Assembly: GCF_000956535.1 (NCBI RefSeq)
Contig: NZ_JYIY01000070.1
Coordinates: forward strand, 1-64,000
Reading direction: 5' to 3'
Length of the DNA stretch: 64,000 bases
Source: Microbacterium ginsengisoli
Lineage (GTDB): Bacteria; Actinomycetota; Actinomycetes; Actinomycetales; Microbacteriaceae
Positions within the stretch are counted from its first letter, which is position 1, and the number at the start of each line of letters is the position of its first letter. Below are positions 24,566 to 33,116 of this stretch, in pieces. Both the position numbers and the translations under genes were made by a program. The notes under the pieces are model-generated. The model ran no database searches. It was not told the DNA's origin and saw only the letters and a list, made by a program, of their open reading frames with translations.

Positions 24566-25546
24566 TCAGCCGAGGGCCCGAAGCCACTGCGTCGCGGCGG
24601 ACTCCCAGCGTCCGTAGCGGTCCGGGTAGGCCGAGATCTGCACGGCCTGCGCGGCATCCGCGTATGTCATGCTCTGCCACCCCGGGATGTCGAGCAGGCC
24701 TCGAGTGAGCGGGCCGGAGGGCCCGTCGACGCCGAGGAAGAAGGCGCGGATCGCGTACACCGGCTCCGCAACCTGTGCCGCGGTGCCCCACCCGGTGCTC
24801 GGTCGTTGCTGGAAGAGCCCGCGTGAATCGCGATCGCCGCCGTCGAGGTTTCGCAGCCAGGACTCCTGCATCGCCGTGCCGAGGGCGATCGTGATGCCAC
24901 GGTCCGGAACGCCCAGCTCTCGGCCGATGCGGATGATGAGTCTCGCGTTGGCGATCTGCTCCTCGTCGAGGCCGGTGGCTCCGGCATCCGTCGCGGGAAT
25001 CGTCAGGCGCTGGCCGGGGTAGATGATGCTCGACCAGGTGAGTCCGTTCGCGCCGAGCAGGGCGACGACGGTCGTGTGCTGTCGGGCCGCGATCGCTGTG
25101 AGGGTGTCGCCGCGCTGCACGAGGTAGGTATGTGCGGTCGGGGCGGGGGTCGCCGCCGCCGTCGTCGTCGTCGGGGCGACGGTTGCGGCGGGGGTGGGGA
25201 GCACGAGCACATCGCCGGGCCGGATGATCGACTGCCACCCCAGTCCGTTGGCCCCCAGGACGGCTCCGATGTCGAGACCGTGGCATCGGGCGATCGCCCA
25301 TACCGTGTCGCCGGCCCGCACCGTCACGGTGGCTTGGCCTGCCGCCTCGGTGGCCGCCGCGCGAGCCGCCGCCGCGACCGTGCCAGCGGCACGCGTGGCG
25401 TCGGGCAGCACGGGACCGGAGGTCTCGCGCGGCTCCGCGGCCTGTGCAGGCTGAGGAGCGAGCGCGAGGGCGATGCCGCCGACGACGGCGGGGACCGCCC
25501 ACCAGCGCAGGGGAGAGGTCGTGGTCGTCGCGCGCTGAGGCGTCAT
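24566..25546 (-). CDS. Secreted LysM protein with lysozyme-like domain
   Basis: The 326-residue precursor has a signal peptide (about 1-36, cut after QAA). Two LysM peptidoglycan-binding domains follow (about 75-118 with VRAGDTVWAIA and 140-183 with VQRGDTLTAIA), joined by a Thr/Ala/Pro linker. The C-terminal domain (about 200-326) has ALGTAMQES and DSRGLFQQRP, resembling lytic transglycosylase or lysozyme-like folds with Glu in MQES as candidate catalyst. It probably cuts or remodels cell wall glycan outside the membrane. AGGAGGAGGA precedes the ATG. It sits between the pknL and Rv2175c genes, an insertion relative to mycobacteria. Confidence 0.8.
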   Translation of the reverse strand: MTPQRATTTTSPLRWWAVPAVVGGIALALAPQPAQAAEPRETSGPVLPDATRAAGTVAAAARAAATEAAGQATVTVRAGDTVWAIARCHGLDIGAVLGANGLGWQSIIRPGDVLVLPTPAATVAPTTTTAAATPAPTAHTYLVQRGDTLTAIAARQHTTVVALLGANGLTWSSIIYPGQRLTIPATDAGATGLDEEQIANARLIIRIGRELGVPDRGITIALGTAMQESWLRNLDGGDRDSRGLFQQRPSTGWGTAAQVAEPVYAIRAFFLGVDGPSGPLTRGLLDIPGWQSMTYADAAQAVQISAYPDRYGRWESAATQWLRALG

Positions 25547-25721
25547 GTCCTCCTCCTGCCTCCGCCGCCGTGAGGGGGCGAGATCGATCCACGGTCCCAC
25601 GGGCTGGGACGAGAGTCAATCATCGGGACGGATGTGGCGTATGTGACAGCTGTCCGGGTCGCGGCCGCCGGTGCGCGGGCGGACGGCGCGGCGGCCGCGA
25701 GCGGAATGCGATAGTGGACGA

Positions 25722-26072
25722 GTGACCGATGCAGCATCAGGACCCGCCACGACGGAATGGCTCACCCTTCCCGACCTCGCCGAGATGCTGGGTGAACCGC
25801 TCAGCCGCGTGCGTCGACTCCTCGACGAGAACGTCCTCCTCGGATCGCGGCGGAACGGGCCTCTCGCCGTGCCGGCTCTGTTCCTCGTCGACGGCGCGCC
25901 GCTCGCATCGCTGCGCGGCACGATCTTCGTGCTGCTCGACGCCGGTTTCAGCGCCGACGAGGCCATCGACTGGCTTCTCGCCCCCGAGGAATCGATCGGC
26001 ATCGCCCCGATCGAGGCGCTGCGGGCGGGCCGGAAGAGCGAGGTGCGTCGGGTCGCCCAGACCCTCGCCTGA
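25722..26072 (+). CDS. Rv2175c-like DNA-binding protein
   Basis: The 116-residue protein begins with a short threonine-containing tail, then a winged-helix-like domain with LPDLAEMLGEPLSRVRRLLDE, and a C-terminal block with EAIDWLLAPEESIG. It matches Rv2175c, a DNA-binding protein phosphorylated on its N-terminal tail by PknL in M. tuberculosis, which releases it from DNA. Its gene lies near pknL, as there. GTG at 25722 is chosen because it gives the family-length protein; an earlier GTG-type start would add 17 basic residues. A TAGTGG sequence 4 nt upstream is a weak -10 candidate. Confidence 0.8.
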   Translation: MTDAASGPATTEWLTLPDLAEMLGEPLSRVRRLLDENVLLGSRRNGPLAVPALFLVDGAPLASLRGTIFVLLDAGFSADEAIDWLLAPEESIGIAPIEALRAGRKSEVRRVAQTLA

Positions 26073-26101
26073 CCCCCGGGCGACCCCGCTCGCAGAGGGC
26101 G

Positions 26102-27184
26102 TCAGGTTACGCGGTCGGCGGATGCCGCGGCCAGCGCGCGCAGCTCGTCGAGCGCGTCCACGCGCAACGGGGCCGCAGCGAGTGCCCGGTCGGCATCCGC
26201 GATGTAGCCGGCGATGAGCTCTTCCACCCGGTCGAGGGCGCCGGTGTCCACCAGCACCCGGCGCATGCGCTCCACGGTCGCGTCGTCGAGCGCCGGGTCG
26301 CCCAGCGTGGCGTCCAGTGCCGCGCGACCGTCGTCGTCGAGCGCCTCACGTGCGAAGGCGACGAGCACGGTGCGCTTGCCTTCGCGCAGGTCATCGCCCG
26401 CCGGCTTGCCGGTTACGGAGGCGTCGCCGAACACGCCGAGCACGTCGTCACGCAGTTGGAACGCCATGCCGACCGGGTGTCCGAAGGCGGCCAGGGCGGC
26501 GCGCTGCGCGGTGTCGGCGTCTGCGAGGGCGGCGCCGATGAGGAGCGGCTGCTCGACGCTGTAGCGCGCGGACTTCAGCGAGGCCACCCGCAGGGCTCGT
26601 TCGGCGTGCGTGTCGGCGGGGGCGGTGATCCAGGCTGCCTCTTCGGCGATGTCGAGGAACTGGCCCACGGTGACCTCGCGGCGCATCTGCGCGTATTGCG
26701 CGCGGGCGCGCTGGGCCGTCGCTGCGGGCAGGCCCTCGAGTCCGGCTTCGACGAGGTCGTCACTGCCGGCGACGAGCAGATCTCCGAGCAGGATGGCGCC
26801 GTTCCGACCGAAGGCCTCGGCGTCGCCGGTCCAGCCGGATGCCGCGTGGGCGCCCGCCAGGGCGCGGTGCGCCGCGGGCTGTCCACGGCGCGTGTCGGAG
26901 TTGTCGATCACGTCGTCGTGCACGAGGGCGGCGGCATGGAACACCTCGAGCGCGGCCGCGACGAAGGTGGCGGCATCCGCGCGCTCAGCGGTGCCGCCGC
27001 AGGCCCGGAACCCGGCGAGGAGGAAACGGGCGCGAAGCCGCTTCCCGCCGCGGAGGGCGCCGGCCGCGACGTCGTGGAGCGTCTGCGCCTCGTCGCCCCA
27101 CCCGCTCAGCTCCTCTGCCTGCGTGAGGAGGAACTTCTCCAGTCGCTGAGAAACCGCCGCGATCGCCTCCGTGCTGCTCGACAC
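26102..27184 (-). CDS. idsA: Polyprenyl diphosphate synthase (IdsA-type)
   Basis: The 360-residue protein has the first aspartate-rich motif in VHDDVIDNSDTRRG near 90 and the second in QLRDDVLGVFGD near 240, plus GGKRLRAR near 47. It chains isopentenyl diphosphate onto allylic primers, giving geranylgeranyl or longer diphosphates for menaquinone, carotenoids or undecaprenyl carriers. Chain length cannot be read reliably. In mycobacteria idsA2 is the neighbour of Rv2175c too. GTG at 27184 lies 6 nt behind a TAGGCT box. It converges on the Rv2175c-like gene across 29 nt without a visible terminator. Confidence 0.9.
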   Translation of the reverse strand: MSSSTEAIAAVSQRLEKFLLTQAEELSGWGDEAQTLHDVAAGALRGGKRLRARFLLAGFRACGGTAERADAATFVAAALEVFHAAALVHDDVIDNSDTRRGQPAAHRALAGAHAASGWTGDAEAFGRNGAILLGDLLVAGSDDLVEAGLEGLPAATAQRARAQYAQMRREVTVGQFLDIAEEAAWITAPADTHAERALRVASLKSARYSVEQPLLIGAALADADTAQRAALAAFGHPVGMAFQLRDDVLGVFGDASVTGKPAGDDLREGKRTVLVAFAREALDDDGRAALDATLGDPALDDATVERMRRVLVDTGALDRVEELIAGYIADADRALAAAPLRVDALDELRALAAASADRVT

Positions 27185-27190
27185 GGGCCT

Positions 27191-27219
27191 AGCCTAGTGA
27201 TCGCCACGCCGCGTAGAAT
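27191..27219. promoter_or_regulatory. Divergent -10 boxes for idsA and DUF3040 gene
   Basis: On the reverse strand TAGGCT (27196-27191) ends 6 nt before the idsA GTG. On the forward strand TAGAAT (27214-27219) serves the DUF3040 gene, which has a normal leader and AGGGGG ribosome site. Confidence 0.5.
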
Positions 27220-27249
27220 CGCGGTGACTTTCACCTACAGGGGGTTCCG

Positions 27250-27615
27250 ATGCCTCTTTCCGAGCAGGAGCAGCGTCTTCTCGACGAGATGGAACGCCAT
27301 CTCATGAGCAACGACGCCGATGTCGTCACGGCCGGCGGCGGTGCGCGTTCGCTGAGCTATCGCAACATCGTGATCGGTGTGCTCCTGTTCGTGGTCGGCC
27401 TCGGCGGCGTCGTCGCGGGTGTCTCGACCCAGCTCATCGTGATCGGCGTCATCGGCTTCGCTGTCATGCTCGCGGGGGTCATCCTCGCCGTGACTCCGAC
27501 GCGAGCCGGGCGCGTGCGCGCGAGCCGTCCCTCGGCCGCCACCCCGCGTCAGAGCGGGCGCTCCTTCATGGACCGCATGAACGATCGATGGGATCGCCGC
27601 CAGCAGGGCACCTGA
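27250..27615 (+). CDS. DUF3040 membrane protein
   Basis: The 121-residue protein begins PLSEQEQRLLDEMERHL, the signature of DUF3040, followed by two membrane helices (about 38-60 and 64-84) and a basic C-terminal tail. The function is unknown, but the gene lies directly before mraZ in many actinobacteria, suggesting a role linked to envelope growth. CAGGGGG precedes the ATG. An intrinsic terminator follows at 27629, separating it from the dcw cluster. Confidence 0.85.
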   Translation: MPLSEQEQRLLDEMERHLMSNDADVVTAGGGARSLSYRNIVIGVLLFVVGLGGVVAGVSTQLIVIGVIGFAVMLAGVILAVTPTRAGRVRASRPSAATPRQSGRSFMDRMNDRWDRRQQGT

Positions 27616-27628
27616 TCCCGATCCACTG

Positions 27629-27660
27629 AAACACCGACCCGCGAGGGTCGGTGTTTTTTT
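27629..27660 (+). terminator. Intrinsic terminator after the DUF3040 gene
   Basis: A 12-bp stem (AAACACCGACCC pairing with GGGTCGGTGTTT) with a GCGA tetraloop is followed by a T-run to 27660. It is the only classical U-tract terminator seen in the window. Confidence 0.92.
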
Positions 27661-27752
27661 GTGCCCGCAGATCGGATGCCACACACGTCCGGCGATGCCG
27701 CTGTCGACGCCGGGGGAGCGCTCGCCCATGTCGAGGCCGAATTGGGTAGTGA

Positions 27753-27782
27753 AGTGGAGGACAGTGGAGTAAAGTGGGGCAA
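27753..27782 (+). promoter_or_regulatory. MraZ operator: three 10-bp direct repeats
   Basis: AGTGGAGGAC, AGTGGAGTAA and AGTGGGGCAA follow one another with an exact 10-bp period, one helix turn. MraZ is known to bind such repeated TGGG-like boxes before its own gene and to repress the cluster. The ATG of mraZ is 38 nt downstream. Confidence 0.8.
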
Positions 27783-27820
27783 AATTCTTCGCTGGCCGGA
27801 CGAAGGGGGGTGCCGCTCCG

Positions 27821-28252
27821 ATGCTTCTCGGCACCCACACGCCCAAACTCGACGAGAAGGGCCGCGTGATCCTCCCCGCAAAGTTCCGCGACGACCTCGG
27901 GGCGGGAGTCGTGATCACCCGCGGACAGGAGCGCTGCCTGTACGTCTTCGCCGAGGTCGAGTTCGAGCGCATCCACGAGCGCATCCGGGAGACGCCGCTC
28001 ACGAACAAGCAGGCGCGCGACTTCCTTCGCATGTTCCTGTCGGGCGCGAGCGCGGAGAAGCCCGACGGACAGAACCGCATCACCGTGCCGCCGCACCTGC
28101 GCACGTACGCCGGACTCGAGCGTGAGCTCATCGTCACCGGCGTCGGCGCTCACGCCGAGATCTGGGACGCCGCCGCGTGGAACGCCTACGCGGAGGCCAA
28201 CGAGTCGAGCTATGCCGAGTTGGAGCAGGAGGTGATCCCGGGCCTCTTCTGA
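27821..28252 (+). CDS. mraZ: Transcriptional regulator MraZ
   Basis: The 143-residue protein has two SpoVT-AbrB type halves: [19 protein letters not shown] near 3-21 and [13 protein letters not shown] near 82-94, with the conserved D-x-x-G-R and R-x-x-P contacts. MraZ forms ring oligomers and controls the dcw operon by binding repeats before its own gene. Three such repeats are present upstream. As first gene of the cluster it probably shares its transcript with rsmH onward. The length is standard. Confidence 0.95.
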   Translation: MLLGTHTPKLDEKGRVILPAKFRDDLGAGVVITRGQERCLYVFAEVEFERIHERIRETPLTNKQARDFLRMFLSGASAEKPDGQNRITVPPHLRTYAGLERELIVTGVGAHAEIWDAAAWNAYAEANESSYAELEQEVIPGLF

Positions 28253-28351
28253 GCCCCAGGCCGCGATCCCCACCCGCCTCTCCCTGGCGCACTTCCCCGG
28301 TGCCAGGTCGACGCGGTTGGGAATCGGGGTCGGGGGACCGGCCCCGCAGAC

Positions 28352-29305
28352 ATGGACCTCCGCGACATCCACACCCCCGTCATGCTCGAGCGCTACCTCG
28401 AGCTGCTCGCGCCTGCGCTCCGGGCCGACGCGCCGGTCGTCGTCGACGCGACGCTCGGCATGGGCGGTCACGCCGAGGCGCTCCTCGAGCGCCACCCGCG
28501 CGTGCGCCTGGTCGGTCTCGACCGGGACACCGACGCACTCGCGATCGCCGCTGAACGCCTGGCACCCTTCGCCGACCGCGTCATCTTCGTCCACACGGTC
28601 TACGACGGCCTCCCCGCGGCCCTCGCCGCGAACGGCATCGCACGCATCGATGGTGCTCTGTTCGACCTCGGCGTCTCCTCGCTGCAGCTCGACGAGGTCG
28701 ACCGCGGCTTCGCCTACGCGCGGGACGCGCCCCTCGACATGCGCATGGATCAGTCCGCCGGCGTCACCGCGGCCGATGTGCTGGCCGGCTACGGCGAAGG
28801 CGACCTCCGCCGCATCTTCGAGCGCTACGGCGAGGAGAAACTCGCCGGACGCTACGCGCGCGCGATCGTCGCCGCGCGTGCCGACGCGCCCATCGATCGC
28901 TCCGGACGGCTCGTGGACATCCTGCAGGCCGCGACGCCGGCTGCGCTCCTGAATGCGGGGCACCCCGCGAAACGGGTGTTCCAGGCCCTGCGGGTCGAGG
29001 TCAACAGCGAGCTCAGCGTGCTCGAGCGCGCGATTCCATCCGCTCTCGACGCGCTGCGTGTCGGAGGACGCCTCGTGGTGATGTCGTACCAGTCGCTCGA
29101 GGATCGGCTCGTCAAGCGTGTGTTCGCCGAGGCATCGACATCGACCGCGCCGCGGGGGCTCCCGGTCGAGCTCGAGGAGTTCGCCCCTCGATTCCGTCTG
29201 CTCGTGAAGGGGGCCGAGCAGGCGTCCGACGCCGAGCGCGCCCGCAACCCCCGTTCCGCACCCGTGCGCCTGCGCGCCGTCGAGAGGATCCGTGACGCCG
29301 CATGA
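28352..29305 (+). CDS. rsmH: 16S rRNA (cytosine-1402 N4) methyltransferase
   Basis: The 317-residue protein opens with the TPVML motif and the methyl-donor loop [14 protein letters not shown] near 32, then [19 protein letters not shown] near 109 and [14 protein letters not shown] near 210, all typical of RsmH (MraW). It methylates N4 of C1402 in 16S rRNA with S-adenosylmethionine, near the P site. The preceding 98-nt gap holds an imperfect hairpin with CCTGGC and GCCAGG arms (28292-28316) that may affect expression. The stop overlaps the next start by 4 nt (ATGA). Confidence 0.95.
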   Translation: MDLRDIHTPVMLERYLELLAPALRADAPVVVDATLGMGGHAEALLERHPRVRLVGLDRDTDALAIAAERLAPFADRVIFVHTVYDGLPAALAANGIARIDGALFDLGVSSLQLDEVDRGFAYARDAPLDMRMDQSAGVTAADVLAGYGEGDLRRIFERYGEEKLAGRYARAIVAARADAPIDRSGRLVDILQAATPAALLNAGHPAKRVFQALRVEVNSELSVLERAIPSALDALRVGGRLVVMSYQSLEDRLVKRVFAEASTSTAPRGLPVELEEFAPRFRLLVKGAEQASDAERARNPRSAPVRLRAVERIRDAA

Positions 29306-29904
29306 GCACCGCCACCGTCGCGCCGGTCGCGCATCCCCACCTGCTCGACGAGGACCTCCTCGTCTCCACCCCCCGCCCGCTCCGCGTCGTCGCGCCGGCG
29401 CGACGACGCCGGCCGCGAGTGGCCTATGCCGTGGTCGCCGTCATCGGGGCGCTGCTGATCGCCGGCGCTCAGATGGGACTGTCCATCCTGACCACACAGT
29501 CGACCTTCGACATCTCGTCAGTGGCGCAGCAGCAGCGCACGCTCAACCTGCAGAAGCAGGTGCTCAACGACAAGATCATGGGTCTCACCTCGCCCCAGTA
29601 CCTTGCGGCGAACGCCGCGGCACTCGGCATGGTCACCGGCCAGAGCCCCAGCTACCTGCGGTTGAGCGACGGCGCGGTTCTCGGACCGCAGCGCGCGTCG
29701 AACGCGACATCCTCCCTCGACGCTCTCGGCAACGGCTCGGTGCCGAACGCCCTCATCGCCACGACGCCGCTCGTCAGCAACGCGCAGGCGACGATCAACG
29801 GAGCCATCGCGCCCACGCCGGCCCCGGCCGCCTCCGCGGCGGCTGCGAATCCGGCGACACCCCCCGCGCTGACCGACGGGCTGCCGACCCCGGCCACACA
29901 CTGA
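29302..29904 (+). CDS. ftsL: FtsL-like divisome membrane protein
   Basis: The 200-residue protein has a basic cytoplasmic start, one membrane helix at about 41-62, a coiled-coil-like stretch (about 72-100, [17 protein letters not shown]) and a long Ala/Pro-rich outer tail. Size, topology and place between rsmH and ftsI identify it as FtsL, which with FtsB/DivIC and FtsQ activates septal wall synthesis. Sequence conservation in FtsL is poor, so the call leans on context. The Ala/Pro tail of about 45 residues is longer than needed for the family fold. It overlaps rsmH by 4 nt. Confidence 0.8.
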   Translation: MSTATVAPVAHPHLLDEDLLVSTPRPLRVVAPARRRRPRVAYAVVAVIGALLIAGAQMGLSILTTQSTFDISSVAQQQRTLNLQKQVLNDKIMGLTSPQYLAANAAALGMVTGQSPSYLRLSDGAVLGPQRASNATSSLDALGNGSVPNALIATTPLVSNAQATINGAIAPTPAPAASAAAANPATPPALTDGLPTPATH

Positions 29905-29908
29905 ATCC

Positions 29909-31699
29909 ATGACGTCCCGCAACAGCCGCAGCACGCGGCGTCGCACCGTCGTCGGCTTCGCGATCGTGCTCGCCGTGCTCGCCGTCTTCACGGTCCGGCT
30001 CGTCGACATCCAGGTCGTCAACGCGGATGCGAACGTGCAGCAGGCCATGACGCTCGGCTACGGCGTCGAGCGCACCGTCAACGGCACCCGCGGCTCGATC
30101 GTCGACATGTACGGAAACGTGCTCGCCGGCACCGTGACCCGCTACGACGTGCAGATCGACCCGAGCACGACCAGCTCGACCGTGTCGCAGAAGCAGTCGG
30201 ACGGAACGACGGCGAGCATCGGCTGGTCGGCCGCCGCCGCCCAGATCGCGTCGATCCTGGGCAAGACCCCGGCCGACGTCGAGAAGGTGGTCAGCGACGC
30301 GCTCGCTGTCAACCCGAAATCGCAGTACGCGATCCTCGCGAAAGCCGTCGACACCGATGCGTACACCAAGCTCTCCGCTCTCGGGCTGCCCTACCTCTCC
30401 TTCCCGACCCACCCCGTGCGCACCTACCCCGACGGTGCGGTCGCCGGCAACCTCGTGGGATTCGTCGGCTCGGACGAGCAGGCCCTCGCCGGTCTCGAGC
30501 TCTCGCAGCAGTCGTGCCTGCAGCAGACGAACGGCGTCGTGCGCTATCAGCGCGGCAAAGACGGTGTCATGATCCCGGGTACGGAGGAGACGACACCCGC
30601 CGTGGACGGCGGCACCGTCACTCTCACGATCGATCGCGATCTGCAGTGGTACATGCAGCAGCTCATCGCCGAACAGGTGCAGAAACGCGCCGCCGTCAGC
30701 GGAACGATCACCGTGGTCGACATCAAGACCGGCGACATCCGTGCGGCCGCGGAGTACCCGACGGTCGACCCGAACAACATCAACGCGACCGCGCCCGAGT
30801 ACTGGCGCAGCCACATCTTCACCGACACGTTCGAACCCGGCTCGACCTTCAAGGCCCTCACCGCCTCGATGCTCATCGATTCCGGCACCTCGACCGCCAC
30901 CTCGACGGCATCGGTTCCCGGACGCATCACCTTCCCGAACGGGGCGACGGTGGTGGATGACTCGAACCACCGCACGGAGCTGTACACGCTCGCCGGAGTG
31001 CTGATGGACTCCTCGAACGTCGGTGCGTCGATCCTCGGATCCCAGCTCGCCCCCGATGTGCGCTACGGCTACCTGCAGAAGTTCGGCATCGGACAGGGCA
31101 GCGCCGTCGGCTTCATCGGCGAGGCGAAGGGCGATCTGCCGCCGGTGAGCGCCTGGGACCGGCAGAAGATCTACGACACGACCTACGGCCAGGGCCTCAC
31201 CACGACCGTCCCGGAGCTGCTCACCGCCTACATGGCGATCGCCAACGGCGGCGAGAAGATCCCGCTGAAGCTCGTGCAGTCCTGCACGGCGTCCGATGGC
31301 ACCGTCACCACCCCGGCCGAGCCGGCCGCGACCCGGGTCATGAGCACGGATGCCGCTCAGCAGGTCACCGACATCCTCGAGAACGTCGCGACCCAGGGCC
31401 CGCTCGCCAAGGCCGTCTCCATCCCGGGCTACGTCCTCGCGTTCAAGACCGGAACCGGTCAGCAGTACGACGCCGCGACCGGCGGCTACAAGGTCGGCGC
31501 GTACTTCACGACCCTGATCGGGTTCGCCCCCGCCGACAACCCCCAGTACCTTGTCGCGATTACCCTGAACGAGCCCCAGACGATAACCTCGTCGGCGGCC
31601 AACGCAGAAGGGTTCCAGAAGGCGATGACCCAGGTTCTGAAGACCTACCGGGTGCTCCCCGACGACGCGCAGCCGGTCACGCTGCCCAAGTTCGGCTGA
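29909..31699 (+). CDS. ftsI: Septal penicillin-binding protein 3
   Basis: The 596-residue class B transpeptidase has one N-terminal membrane helix (about 13-33), a PBP dimerisation domain (about 48-230), and a transpeptidase domain with Ser312 in STFK, S368-S-N, and K513-T-G. It crosslinks peptidoglycan at the septum together with FtsW. No PASTA repeats are present at the C-terminus. The next gene 4 nt downstream is murF; murE, which usually follows ftsI in actinobacterial clusters, is absent. Confidence 0.95.
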   Translation: MTSRNSRSTRRRTVVGFAIVLAVLAVFTVRLVDIQVVNADANVQQAMTLGYGVERTVNGTRGSIVDMYGNVLAGTVTRYDVQIDPSTTSSTVSQKQSDGTTASIGWSAAAAQIASILGKTPADVEKVVSDALAVNPKSQYAILAKAVDTDAYTKLSALGLPYLSFPTHPVRTYPDGAVAGNLVGFVGSDEQALAGLELSQQSCLQQTNGVVRYQRGKDGVMIPGTEETTPAVDGGTVTLTIDRDLQWYMQQLIAEQVQKRAAVSGTITVVDIKTGDIRAAAEYPTVDPNNINATAPEYWRSHIFTDTFEPGSTFKALTASMLIDSGTSTATSTASVPGRITFPNGATVVDDSNHRTELYTLAGVLMDSSNVGASILGSQLAPDVRYGYLQKFGIGQGSAVGFIGEAKGDLPPVSAWDRQKIYDTTYGQGLTTTVPELLTAYMAIANGGEKIPLKLVQSCTASDGTVTTPAEPAATRVMSTDAAQQVTDILENVATQGPLAKAVSIPGYVLAFKTGTGQQYDAATGGYKVGAYFTTLIGFAPADNPQYLVAITLNEPQTITSSAANAEGFQKAMTQVLKTYRVLPDDAQPVTLPKFG

Positions 31700-31703
31700 G
31701 CGG

Positions 31704-33116
31704 ATGATCGCGCTCACCCTCGGCGAGATCGCCGACGTCCTGCATGGCCGTCTCGTGACGGCCGCCTCCGACGCCGTTGACACGGTGGTGTCCGGACTCG
31801 TCGACACCGACTCCCGCCAGATCGCACCCGGCGACATCTTCGTCGCCAAGCCCGGCGAGACCACCGACGGTCATCTGTTCGTCGACGCCGCGGTCGCCGC
31901 GGGCGCGGCGCTCGCCATCGTCGAGCGGGAGGTGGCGGCATCCGTCTCCCAGATCGTCGTCGCCGACGTCGTCGTCGCCCTCGCCGAACTCGCCCGCGAG
32001 GTCGTCGGGCGCGTGCGGGCGGCGGGGGATCTGCGGATCGTCGGCATCACCGGATCCAACGGCAAGACCACGACCAAGAACATGCTCGCCCGCATCCTCG
32101 AGGCCGAAGGGGAGACCGTCGCGCCGCGCGCGTCGTTCAACAACGAGGTCGGTGCACCGCTGACGATGCTGAGGGTGACGGCGGGCACGCGGTTCCTCGT
32201 GAGCGAGTTCGGTGCCAGCGGACCGGGCGAGATCGCCCGACTCGCGGGGCTGGTCACCCCCGACGTGGTCGTCGAGCTCATGGTCGGCATGGCCCACGCG
32301 GGCGGTTTCGGTGGTATCGAGGCGACCTTCCTCGCGAAATCCGAGCTCGTCCACGCGATGCGCGGCGGCGGCGTCGCCGTGCTGAACCGCGACGACGAGC
32401 GGGTGCGCCGCATGGCGCCGATCGCCCTCGAGAAGGACGGCGAGGTGCGCTGGTTCGGCCACTCCGCAGAGGCCGACGTGCAGGCGACGGATGTCTCGGT
32501 CTCCGCGTCCGGCACCGCCTTCACCGTGCACGCCGGAGGACAGGCGCTGCCGGTCCGGCTGCGGGTGCTCGGCGCCCACCACGTCAACAACGCCCTCGCC
32601 GCGATCGCGGCGGCCGGCGCGCTCGGTGTCGAGCTCGCGGCATCCATCGCCCGCCTCGAGACCCTCGAGCTCGCAGAGCGCTGGCGCATGCAGCCGCTCG
32701 GCTCGGACCGTGTGCGCATCATCAACGACGCCTACAACGCGAGCCCCGACTCGATGGTCGCGGCTCTGCGCACCCTCGCCCAGATCACCGGCGAGGGCGA
32801 GCGCACAGTCGCGGTTCTCGGCGCGATGAGCGAGCTCGGCGAGTACGCCGGCGAGGAGCACGACCGTATCGGCGAACTCGCGGTGCGACTGCGTATCCAG
32901 CGGATCGTGATCGTGGGTGCCGCCGCCCGACGGATGTTCCTCGCCGCCGTGGCCGAGGGGTCGTGGAGCGACGAGGCCGTGTTCTTCGCGACCGCCGACG
33001 AGGCCTACGACTACCTGCTCACCGAGCTCCGCGACGGCGACCGCGTGCTCGTGAAGTCGTCGAACTCGGCGGGTCTGCGATTCTTGGGCGACCGTCTGGG
33101 AGAATCGTTCTCGTGA
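31704..33116 (+). CDS. murF: UDP-MurNAc-tripeptide D-alanyl-D-alanine ligase
   Basis: The 470-residue Mur ligase has VDTDSRQIAPGDIFVA near 32, the ATP loop GSNGKTTTKN near 117, the MurF-specific NNEVGAPLT near 146, and NDAYNASPDSM near 340. It adds D-Ala-D-Ala to the UDP-linked tripeptide in the cytoplasm. The NEVGxPLT block distinguishes it from MurE, so this is not a misnamed MurE. The stop overlaps the mraY GTG by 4 nt. Confidence 0.95.
   Translation: MIALTLGEIADVLHGRLVTAASDAVDTVVSGLVDTDSRQIAPGDIFVAKPGETTDGHLFVDAAVAAGAALAIVEREVAASVSQIVVADVVVALAELAREVVGRVRAAGDLRIVGITGSNGKTTTKNMLARILEAEGETVAPRASFNNEVGAPLTMLRVTAGTRFLVSEFGASGPGEIARLAGLVTPDVVVELMVGMAHAGGFGGIEATFLAKSELVHAMRGGGVAVLNRDDERVRRMAPIALEKDGEVRWFGHSAEADVQATDVSVSASGTAFTVHAGGQALPVRLRVLGAHHVNNALAAIAAAGALGVELAASIARLETLELAERWRMQPLGSDRVRIINDAYNASPDSMVAALRTLAQITGEGERTVAVLGAMSELGEYAGEEHDRIGELAVRLRIQRIVIVGAAARRMFLAAVAEGSWSDEAVFFATADEAYDYLLTELRDGDRVLVKSSNSAGLRFLGDRLGESFS

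Noticed and set aside
31704..33116. Possibility that the gene after ftsI is MurE
   Set aside because: The protein has the MurF blocks NNEVGAPLT and DAYNASPDSM, so it is MurF and MurE is absent.
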